From Powellomyces hirtus (Eukaryota; Chytridiomycota; Chytridiomycetes; Spizellomycetales; Powellomycetaceae), in contig JAHLKG010000004.1 in assembly GCA_025526995.1 (NCBI GenBank), positions 1,426,001-1,490,000 of the forward strand: 64,000 bases of DNA. Direction: 5' to 3'. The position numbers and the translations under genes are program-made. Below, piece by piece: positions 1 through 9,600 of the stretch. The notes beneath the pieces were generated by a model that had not been told where the DNA came from, searched no databases, and worked only from the letters and a program-made list of their open reading frames with translations. The stretch's first letter is position 1. The number at the start of each line of letters is the position of its first letter.

Positions 1-2317
1 CAGCGCTCGAAGCAGTGTTTGCGACGGCGCGACCAGCGTTGGATGCAGCCTGGACGACGGGAGCCGATACCTCAGCCACGCGATTCGAAGCCACGGTCGC
101 CGAGCGGACCGAGGCGTCTTTGGCCACGACCGCGCCGTCAACCGCCCTGTGGGCGACATTCTCCGCAACGTGTTTCGCAGCGGTGAGCGCATCTGCAGTA
201 GAGTGGTAGGCGACTTCACCTACATGGGCGGCCTTGTGGGCCGTGCTGACCGCACCCTCGGACGTGTGGTGGTACACGTAGACTGCCGCGTCCTCGACCT
301 TGTGGAGGGCGTCGGTAGCGAGCACTTTGGCGGTGGTGCCGTACTCGACAGCAATGTCACGAGCGTGTTCGAGAATTTCGGTGGTGCGTTCCTCGGACTG
401 GTGGTAGGAAGTAATGGTGCTCTCACGGGTGGCGGCGATAGCGGGAGACACGACTTCCGAGGTCGTGCTGACTGCGCGCGACGAGGTGTCGGCAGCGACT
501 CCGTAAACGGCTCGGGAGGTTTCCGCCGTTTTGGCAGCGGCAGTCGAGACAGCGGCGACAGTGGCATGCGCAGCGTCTTCGGCAACAATCTGGGCCGTGT
601 AGACAATCTCGCGGGCCTTGTCGGCGGCCGCAGAGTTGACGATCGTGTCAACAGTCTGGCCAACCGTCTCCTTGGTGGTACGCGCGGTTTCCTGAACCGT
701 TGCGACGGCCTTTTGCGCAGTTTCCTTGGCGACAACAGGGAGGTTGGCCGTCCGAGCGGCGGCTTGCTCGTAGGAAGTGCTGTACGACTCACCGGCAGCC
801 TCTCGGGAGACTGCGGCCGACGAGGCCAGTTCACGGGCCTTTTCAGCAGCGACCGAGTGCTGAGCAGTGTCCACTGTGCGCGCAATGGTTTCCTGCACCT
901 TTGCGGTGGTCTCCTGGACCGTTGCGACGGCCTTTTGCGCGGTTTCCTTGGCGACAACGGGGAGGTTGGCGGTACGCGCAGCAGCTTGCTCGTAGGATGA
1001 GCCGTAAGAGTTGGCAGCGGCTTCCTTTGTGACCTGGATGGTCTCGGGTGCCACGGCTGAAACGTGACTGACAGTGTCGCGAGCGGATTCGTAGGCGCCA
1101 ATGGCGGTTTCTTTGGTGGCGTGAATCTTTTCCGGAGCCGCTGCGGCCACCTTGGTGACCGTGTCGCGAGCAGTCTCGACCACAGCGGTGACGGGCGACT
1201 GTGCAGCGCCGGGAACAATCACGGGATACTGCGGCGTCTCGACCACCTGCGTGGGTTGAGCTTTGGCGACGGCAACGACGGGGGTTTCTTGCACAACGTC
1301 AGCGAGCATTTCGGGCTGACCTGTCACGGGAGACACGCCAATGACGGCAGTTTCCCGAATGATGTCACCAACGAGTTCGGGCTGGTCCATCGCGGTGGCG
1401 GGGACGGCCAGGACTGTGTCTTGGCAAGGCAATTCATCTGTGGGTTCTGTGATCGAGGTTTGCACGGATGGCACAGGAAGCGTCGACTCGGCAAAGACTT
1501 GACGCGTCACGTCCTCGAGCTTGGTTGGTGTCGAGTCGTCGAGAGAGTAGACACCATGGGCAGCCGCCTCGTCCGATGATTGACCAGGCACGGCCAATTT
1601 GGCGGTGGTGGTCTGGTACAAGTTGCCGAGTGATTCCTTGGCCTTGTTGGCCACGGCAGCGGCCGATCCGACGATGGAACCAGCAATGTTGCTTGGAAGT
1701 ACGCCAGTGGAGGCGGTGGTGGCGGTGGTGGTGCTTGATTGCTTGTCAGCAGCGGGGATGTCGAGCGATTCGATGTTGCGCGATACACGACGGGAGACGT
1801 TGCGGAAGAAGCTTGTTGCCGCAGAGGCAGCGTTGCTGACAAACTCGGTGATGGTGGGCTCTTCATCCGAGGAGTAGCCTTCATAGGTTGACTCTATCAA
1901 GAATTGCAAAAGGGGGCAACAGGGAATGAACGCGTGTTAGAGAAACGCGACACGACACCATGAAAGATGCGCAGATCGAACGTCCATACCATGGTCGTCG
2001 GGGAACTCGCCGGGAATGTGCTCGACAATGGGCTGTCTGAGGTCATCATCTGCAGCATCATCACGGACGATCTGTGAGGCAACGATGCTTGTTCGACGGT
2101 CAGCGGAAGGCGCCACGTGATGCTGGTCAGTTGCGACTGGGGCAGAGTAATTGTCACGGGCGCTAGTGTGGTTGAGAGGGACGGGTTCGATGTTTGTGGG
2201 TATCATATCTCGGAGCTTGAGGGTGTCGTGGGCGGCACTGACGGTTCCGGGCGTGCGCTGGGCCATGGAGATATCGTTGTGTCGTTCCGGCGTGTCCTCC
2301 TGGGGGTGGGTCTCCAT
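1..2317 (-). CDS. LEA-like amphipathic repeat protein (3' end outside window)
   Basis: Two exons are visible: 2317-1990 and 1893 to beyond base 1, with a GTATGG...TAG intron at 1894-1989; the join keeps frame through HESTYEG. The start is the ATG at 2317 (METHPQEDT), the first plausible Met of the frame. After an acidic, Ser/Thr-rich N-terminus of about 200 residues the protein becomes a long run of Ala/Lys/Glu/Thr/Val-rich 11-mer-like repeats with words such as KETAQKAVATVQET and AKVQETIARTVDTA. It has no membrane segment. This is the composition of group-3 LEA, senescence or perilipin-like amphipathic helices, which coat membranes or lipid droplets or protect during desiccation. That role is inferred from composition only. 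No stop is reached before the window edge, so the true length is unknown. Confidence 0.7.
640..1012 (-). repeat. Two copies of a 74-residue module inside the LEA-like gene
   Basis: Near-identical coding blocks lie 222 bp apart (the word accgttgcgacgg starts at 696 and at 918). Each encodes YEQAAARTANLPVVAKETAQ followed by KAVATVQET. The downstream halves diverge (AKVQETIARTVDTA in one, RTTKETVGQTVDTI in the other), which indicates an in-frame tandem duplication followed by drift. Confidence 0.85.
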
Positions 2318-3786
2318 GGTGGAGGGGAAGTTATTGTTAAAAGGTTGAGAAAGAGATGGAGGATAGTGATTGGCCAAAAAGAAGGATAAAAAAATAAAAC
2401 GAGCAAGGCAAACGGTGGTTGATTGATTGATTGGGGGGGAAATCAAGAAAGGAAGAGGGGGAAAGAGAAGGGCGCAAGGTGGTTTTATATTATCAATGAA
2501 TGGATAGAGAGAGGGAATTGAGTCAGTCACAAGGCAAAGGCGGAGAGAGAAAGAAAAGAGAGAGAGAGAGAGAGAGTGACGTGGTGCAATGCAATCATCA
2601 TCCTTCCTTCATCCATCCGTCATCTTCATTAATTATGGGAAAGAGAGACAATAGAAAAGACAATAGAAAGACAAGAGGGCCTTCACTCACTCCATCAATA
2701 AGGCAGGCAGTCATGAGGGAGAGAGTCGAGTGAGAGAGGGAATGAGGGAGTCCGTGAGTGGATGATGCAAGTGGTGGATGATGATGTCAGGGGGGTGCGG
2801 CACAGTCATGGACCTTGTGCGTGACGTTGTGATGTCATCTTCATATGTTGAGGCGGTTCTATTGTTTCATGCCATGATGTCACTCGCCTTGAATCCTATA
2901 TCCATCCTCCCTCCTTCCCTGCTTACCATAGCGACATGCATGTGACTGCCATGTGACTACCACGTGACCACTGTGTGGATGGAATGTACTTGGTGTGATG
3001 GATGGAATGTGCTTCTTGACTGACCCACAAACAACAACAACAACAGTCTTCTCCTCCACATCCACATCCACCGCCAGCCACACAACGAAATACGCTGCCC
3101 CTCCTTCTTCTTCCTCCTCCCACCCCGTCGTCCATCTCTACCCCCCATCTCACTCTTTCCTTCTCCACCCCCCCACTCGCAACCTCCTGTCCGCTCCATC
3201 GCTCGCTCACTCTCCCTCTCTCATTAAAAGGCCCATCCTTCTCCCACTCACTTTCACCTTCACTTCGCGGAAAGCAGAGGACTTAAAAAACGAACGCCCC
3301 CAGTCGTCCGTTTTCCTCTCCACCTTTCCCCGCCTCGCTGTCGTAGACATCGCTTCACGGCCTAGTCCGCCTGCTTCTGCCTGCCCGCCTCCTCCTGCTC
3401 CTCCCCACCTGCTCGGTTATCGGCCTTTCGTGTCGTCTCCCAGCCCCTTTTCTCTACCACCTGTTACAGTCACTGTCAAACATGAACTCCATCGTCCGTC
3501 CCAACCCCCGTGTTTGAATCCGCCTCTCCCCTTTCCCACTGCTCTTCCCAGAAAACTTCCTTTCGCTACCACCACCCATCACCACCTCTCTTCCCCAATC
3601 AACATACTTGGTTCAGGCTCTTTACCGCACCTGACCCTCTCGCTCGCTTGGTTCTTTTACCTCTACGGAATTCCCGGACCACCCCCTCGACTTGGACAAG
3701 CCCTTTACATTGACTGCCTACCCGGTGAAAGAAGCTATCCTATTCCCTAGTTTGACAACTCTTCTCTAGCAAGGAGACTGCCTCGA
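2318..3786. promoter_or_regulatory. Shared upstream region of the LEA-like and PCL cyclin genes
   Basis: No convincing gene lies in these 1469 bp. The left part has purine-rich runs (a GA repeat near 2556-2575). The middle has three exact TGATGTCA octamers and a CACGTG palindrome. From about 3090 to 3780 the plus strand is strongly C/T-rich, as is common in fungal promoters and leaders. A short upstream reading frame, ATG 3482 to TGA 3517 (11 codons), could precede the cyclin start if transcription begins above it. Confidence 0.5.
2782..2882. promoter_or_regulatory. Three TGATGTCA (CRE-like) octamers
   Basis: Exact copies lie at 2782-2789, 2830-2837 and 2875-2882, with a related TGACGTTG at 2822-2829. 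They are one base off the ATF/CREB palindrome TGACGTCA. CACGTG, the bHLH E-box core, follows at 2961-2966. Clustering between two divergent genes suggests shared stress or nutrient control; binding is inferred. Confidence 0.45.
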
Positions 3787-5758
3787 ATGAACCGTCCTAC
3801 TAGCTGCCCCGTCAGGGGACCATCCCCCTCGCAGGCTTTGCCTCCTCTTTGTCCGATAGGGGGGTTACCCCCCTCCGTTTCCGTCGACACTGCCGTGGCA
3901 GTGGCCGCCCCCGTGTCTTGTGCAAAGCCCACGGGTGGTGTCGTCGCTGCTGCAAAGCCCATCGGTGGTGTCGTCGCTCCAGACCCCGCTCCGAATGCGT
4001 TCTGGCACCTCGATCCTCAAGAATTCAAACGACAGGGCAATCTGCAACTCTTGGCCAACAATGCCGTCTACGATGTTCCGGCTTTAGTCGAGTCTGCCGA
4101 CAAGACCTCATGTACGTATGCGCTTCAGCCACGCCCTTTCTATCTGTCGGTCCCTCGTCATGGGATGTTTGTTCCATCACGCAAAGGTCTCTTGCTCATC
4201 TCTTACCGTTCGTCTCACAGGTTCTCTGCAGCAATCGGCACATGTCGCTCCTCTCTGTGCGCCTCTTCCCAACGATCTCTTTCCTCGCAAGGAGGATTTT
4301 GTGGAGAGTCTAGTAGGTTCGTAATTGTGGCTACTGCTCGACGATGCACAATCCCACCCGCATCCCTCTCGTCGGAAAAAGACACGAAAGAAAGATGACG
4401 GAGCATTATGCAAAAGTGACTTTCGTCGCGTCTATCGAATCTTTTGCGAATCCCACAAGAACGAAAAAAAAAGCTACTCTCTCAAGTTCCAGTTTGGGTA
4501 CAGATCTCTCCTACCTTCCTTGTTCAGAAAGACGGCTTCTTGTGTGTGAGGGTCCAGAATGAAGCAAAAGCAGTAGGGGCGGGGTTCTTTCGAGGTATTC
4601 AGATTCCTCATCATGGTCTCTCTCGAGAGCTGTGACGGCTGATCCCCTCGAAAACCCCCCCCCCCCCGTACGAGGCGGAGAGGTTCCCTCTGTTGCTTTA
4701 TTCTGGGCCAACACACCCATTTCGTTTTTCTCTGTGCTTTGGAGGGGTTCGTGATCTTGGAGTGCCTTTTTTTTTCTTCTCTTATGCGAGTTTGCGAGAG
4801 AAATTGTCTTTTCTTGAGATGATGTTGGTTTCGTTGTGCATTGAAGGATCATCCCATGTTTGTGACCAAACATTCAAACGGAAACTAACCCTGGCTTCCG
4901 TGCTCTTTGTTGATTGTAGATACTGCTGCTGCTATGCTCGAATTTCAATTTCGGTCCTCCGTCGCATCCAACGGCAAGCGTCTGGTGCCTTTGAAAGCAT
5001 TTATCCAAGAACTCTTGAAGCGATCGCGCACGTCTTTCTCGACTCTGCAACTCTCGCTGCTCTATATGTTGCGATTCAAGCAAGCCATGGCCACCAACCC
5101 GCCTCCCAAGTCTGCCAAGCCATCTCCCGTTTCGTGCGCACGAAGGATGTTTCTCAGCTCTCTTATTGTCGCCAACAAGTACTTGCAGGATCGGAACTAC
5201 AGCAACACGGCCTGGAGCCGCATCTGCGGCCTCCCGGCGGCCGAATTGACCCGCAACGAGAACTGTTTTCTCAGTATCATTGATTGGAAGCTGTTTGTTT
5301 CCAAACCGCTGTTTGTGCGCTGGAGTACCATGCTCCTGACCACTTCGGCACAGATGACCAAAAGCAAGGCTGGAAAAGCGCTCGTCACTGGGGCAGCCCC
5401 GCTTTCGCCTGATGGCATCGCTCTGCCTTCGATCAACATTCTCCTGCAAAGCGCTCAACAAGACGCCAATGCTTTCATGCAGCACCGCAACTCGACCGGG
5501 GCGCCCTTGACACCGCCGGCCGAATTTGGCGAGCGAACCGCCTCGTTCTCGAAAGAACTGTCGACCAGCTCGGTCCCCGGAAATCTGTGGTGCGGCGCTG
5601 AAAAGATGGATGACCTGCCCGCCACGGATGCGGCTGCAGGGTACCTCCCGTCCCCCGAAATGCGACCGGCGGTCCGTGTCGGTACCAAACGAGGAATCGA
5701 CCAAGTCGACACCGCGGATGACGCAGCATCCAGACGTGTGTCTTGGCCCGCAGCGTGA
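3787..5758 (+). CDS. PCL-type cyclin (Pho85-like CDK partner)
   Basis: Three exons, 3787-4111, 4221-4316 and 4920-5758, give 419 residues. The N-terminal 90 residues are Pro/Val/Ala-rich, then a cyclin box runs from about residue 130. The segment LLKRSRTSFSTLQLSLLYML and the following VANKYLQDRNYSN, WSRICGL and ENCFLSIIDWKLFVS are hallmarks of Pcl1/2-like cyclins, which bind the Pho85 kinase for cell-cycle entry, polarity and nutrient signalling. The C-terminal 150 residues are low complexity. Both splice joins restore frame (TSCSLQQ and SLVDTAAA). Intron 2 is 603 nt, by far the longest in the window. Kinase partner and pathway are inferred from the family. Confidence 0.85.
4317..4919 (+). 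other. Unusually long (603 nt) intron with a C13 tract
   Basis: GTTCGT donor at 4317, candidate branch site CTAAC at 4885 and TTGTAG acceptor at 4919. It is 5-10 times longer than the other introns here and contains a run of 13 C at 4655-4667. I see no convincing snoRNA boxes or open frame in it. Confidence 0.7.
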
Positions 5759-6615
5759 TGCAGACGTTTGTGTATGCGCACTTTGTCTTGCTGCGCCATA
5801 TGCATTTGTTGTTGCTTTTTTTTTGGCTGTGTTGTACTTGCTTGTGTGTTTCGTCAGTGTTTCTGTTGAGTTGGGTGGGTGGTTGTGCCAAAGGGGTTTA
5901 CCGTTTGGTGGGCCCATTTTGGCGTTACCCCCTTGATTGTCTGGAGCTGCTGAACCTGTTAGGTAAAGAATGTGTATGTTCCATTTCTTTCATTCCCCTG
6001 GCACACCCTCTTTTTTCCCTACCTCTCTCCCTCCCGACTCCCTGCCCCCTCATTTTCCTTTTCATTCAGTTGCAAAAAGTGGTTGAATGAACATCATTTC
6101 TCTTCATGTACTTGTGTGTGTGTGTGTGCACAAATTGTGCATCACCGATCAATTAGAATCCTTGAGGCCAATGAATGAAAGACACAGCCACCACGTGTGG
6201 ATCAGCCAAGCATACACTGCTTTCCGCGACTGTGCCGCATCGCGCAAACCATGGACGGAGTCACAATTTCATGTCCAAAAACCTGCGTGCGTGGGCGCGA
6301 TCACAGCTGTTCCCTGTGCTTTTCCCCCGTGTTTTTTTTTTTTTTGACTTCTTTCTTCTGTTGATTGGTTCCTATTCTATTTTGTCTCGAGCTTTCTGCT
6401 CAGCTGTGCGTTGCACTGCGATTAGCGGCCTCTTACTCCAAGCCGCATCACAACCGACTATCCAGGTTTTTATTGTGTGTGTGTGTGTGTGTGTGTGTGC
6501 AAAATGCTCCTGTTCTCGGCCGAGGTTTGCGATGGCATGCCATGGGTACGGACACACACCAGCAATAGGCTACTGTTTGGAATCGGGGCTGACTGATGAT
6601 TCTGATTTCCCGCTC
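5759..6615. other. Intergenic region between cyclin and ABC transporter
   Basis: Cyclin 3' UTR, then the ABC promoter and leader. It holds two TG microsatellites, about 8 units at 6113-6128 and 13 units at 6474-6499. No gene is supported. An acceptor-like gcag at 6617-6620 leaves room for an unrecognised 5' exon of the ABC gene. Confidence 0.5.
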
Positions 6616-9600
6616 ATGCAGGGTCCGATTGAGAATGGCGAATTGACCGAGTGTTTTCTCAAAGTGTATGTTTTATGTACGCTCGTGGCAAAATGCTCTC
6701 AAGGCAGGGTTCTCACTGCATCTGCTGACCCTCTTTGAATGTTTGCTATTTTAGAATCATAGTCTCGCTCATACCCAGCGCCTTTCTGCTCGTGTTTGGC
6801 ACGCACGCCCTGTGCCGGCACATTTTCTGGCGGCGCACGCGGCTCGACCCCCGGTCCTACCTCCCTGTCCTCGACGCCGACACCACGGGGTCAGATGCAG
6901 CCGCAGCCGACGCCGAGCAGGCTGACGAGCCAACATCGACTCGCCGCGCCGAAGCGCTCTGGACGGCTCTGCTGAATCTGTGTTTGGTGCAACTGGTCCT
7001 GGTGGTTGGACGCGTCGTGGCGGGACTGAGAGAAGACCCGCGGTATGTCGACCGACTGCTCACGTTTGAGCGGCTCGAGATTGCGGTGACGGTGGGGCAG
7101 TGGGCGTATGTCCTGGCGGTGCTGTCGTACCTCGTGTATGTAAAGTGTCCGCAGAACCGACCGTCGCTGTCCGCGCCGTGCGAAAAACATAAGCGGGAGA
7201 GTCTACGTTTCCTCCTCGTCTTTTGCCTTGTCGATATTCTCTGCAAGTGCGTGCAGCTCGCCTCTATCTGGATCAGTTATGGCCGGGACGAGACCCGCGC
7301 TCTGCCGCTCCTGTTTGTCGCGGCGCAGGTTGGCGTCGCGTTGCTGTTTCTCGCCATTGGTGTGGTTGTCGCCGCCGGCCAAGAGTTGCATTTCCGACGC
7401 AGGCGCCGCCTGTCCCCGCCGTTTGTGCCCGAGGCCCACCCCATCCCCTTCAGCAAAGAAAAGGGCGCATCCCTGTTCTCGCGTCTCACGTTCTCGTGGT
7501 TCAACGACCTCATTGAAACCGGCTACCACAAGACCCTCGACCTCGCTGACGTGCCGGACCTGCTGCAGGAGGATAAAGCCGAGACGGTCTGTGCGCGGTT
7601 TGACACGATCAGACCCCACCATGCATCGCTGTTGGCATCGCTCTATCATCTGGTCCGCACCGAGTTTCTGACCCAGACCGCGTATGCGTTTGTGTCTGCT
7701 GTGCTGTCGTTTTCGGGCCCGTTCTTTCTGAACCGCATCTTGAATCACGTCTCGCACCCAAAAGGAACGGCAGCCCCGCTCGAGGGGCTGGCGTACGCGA
7801 CGGCCCTGCTGGTCTGCTCCGTCGTCCGCGCGGTTTGCGACGGCCAAGTCTTTTTCACGGGCCGGCGCATCGGGACCCGCGTGCGCGCAGTCGTGATTGG
7901 ACAGGTCTACGCCAAAGCCCTCCGCCGCCGCGCGACAGCGCCCGACGCCGACGACGAGACTGCCAGCGCGACCACGGGCCAAATCACCAACCTGATGGCG
8001 GTCGACACGGCCAAGATCCTGGAAGTCTCGTGCTACCTCATCTACTTTTGGGCGTACCCTTTGCAGATTGTCATTTGCACCACGCTCCTCGTCGTGGTTC
8101 TCGGATGGCCCGCCCTCGCGGGGATCGCCGTCATGGTCGCGGTTCTCCCCGTCGGCGGCTACCTCGGCAAAATGGTCGCTGATAAACAGAAAGCCCTCAT
8201 CAAAGCCACCGACGCGCGCATCACGGCCATGAATGAAACCCTACAGGGGATTCGAATCATCAAGTTTTTCGCCTGGGAAAACCACTACTTTGCCATGCTC
8301 GCCGCATTCCGCAAAACCGAGCTCGTGCGGCTGAAAGCGTACCTGTACACGACGGCCGCGTCGCGGCTCGTGTGGTACGCGGCGCCCATCCTCGTCTCGT
8401 TCCTCACGTTCCTCACATTCACCCGCCTGGCGGGCCGCGACCTGACTGCGGAAATCGCGTTCACGGGCCTCGCGCTGTTTAATGCGCTGCGTGAGCCGTT
8501 GAAGAATTTCCCGGATATGATTGTGCGGTATACCGAGGCGCATGTCAGTTTGACCCGCGTGCAGCGCTTTTTGGATGAGGAGGAGTTGGAGAGATATGGT
8601 GAGAACAAGACACCTGCCCCCGCGGGCGCTCCTACGTGTGCTGGTGGTGGTGATGGTGGTGGTGGTGGTGGTCGGGGTACTGCGTCGAGTGGAGATTCCA
8701 CAACCGCACCTGTTCCCGCTGTCGGGTTCAAAGGTCCGGCCGCGTTCTCGTGGCTCGCGAAAACGGACAAAGGCACGGGCCGCAAAACGTTTACCCTGGA
8801 TAACCTCACCGTGGCGTTCCCGCCGGCCAAGCTGAGCCTCATTTGTGGCGTTACGGGCGCGGGCAAGACGTCGATGATTTATGCGCTCTTGGGGGAAATG
8901 AACCGGACTGCGGGCGAATCGCACCTCTTGGCCAGCGACCCCCAATCGGGCCTCGCGTCCACCACCAGCGTCGCCTTTGCGGCTCAGCAGTCGTGGCTCA
9001 TGAACGCCACGATCCGCGACAACATCCTCTTTGGCCTTCCGTACGAGCACGCAAAGTACACGCGCGTGATTGCCGCCTGCGCGCTCGTCCGCGATCTCGA
9101 CACCCTCCCCGGCGGCGACATGACCGAGATTGGCGAAAAGGGCGTCAATGTCTCGGGCGGCCAAAAAGCCCGCATCTCCCTCGCCCGCGCAGCGTACTCG
9201 GACGCGTCCACCGTGCTCCTCGACGACCCGCTCTCGGCCGTCGATGCGCCGACCGCCCGCCATGTGTTTGAGCATTGTGTGTTGGGCCTGATGGCGAACC
9301 GCACCCGTGTCCTGGTCACTCATGCGGTGCATTTGTGTGTGCCCCATGCGGACCATGTTGTGGTGATGAAACGCGGAGGGGTGGCGGCGCAGGGCCCGCC
9401 TAGCGAGGTGGTGGGGAAGGGCCCGGGAAAGATTGATTTGGATGCGGTGGAGGATGGGGAGGAGGAGGATGAGGATAATGAAGGGGAACAGCCGGTGACG
9501 GCTACGATGGCCAGTGGCGAGCATGGGCTTGGGCCGGTGCAGGAGGTTGCGGGGAGTGGTGCGAACGCTACCGACTCCTCATCGTCCGTGGCGTCGTCTC

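Noticed and set aside
149..1218. Long open frames on both strands (149-1000 + and 220-1218 -) rich in Gly/Arg or Pro/Arg
   Set aside because: They are out-of-frame shadows of the LEA-like repeat gene, whose minus-strand frame is open to base 1 and reads as an orderly repeat protein.
2995..3750. 251-codon plus-strand frame upstream of the PCL cyclin
   Set aside because: It is Pro/Ser/Leu low complexity produced by C/T-rich promoter or leader DNA, with no domain and no splice link to the cyclin.
6735..6754. Apparent start of the ABC transporter at 6735
   Set aside because: The codon is TTG inside an intron end (TTTTAG at 6749-6754). An ATG exon at 6616 joins in phase and gives an MRP-like N-terminus.
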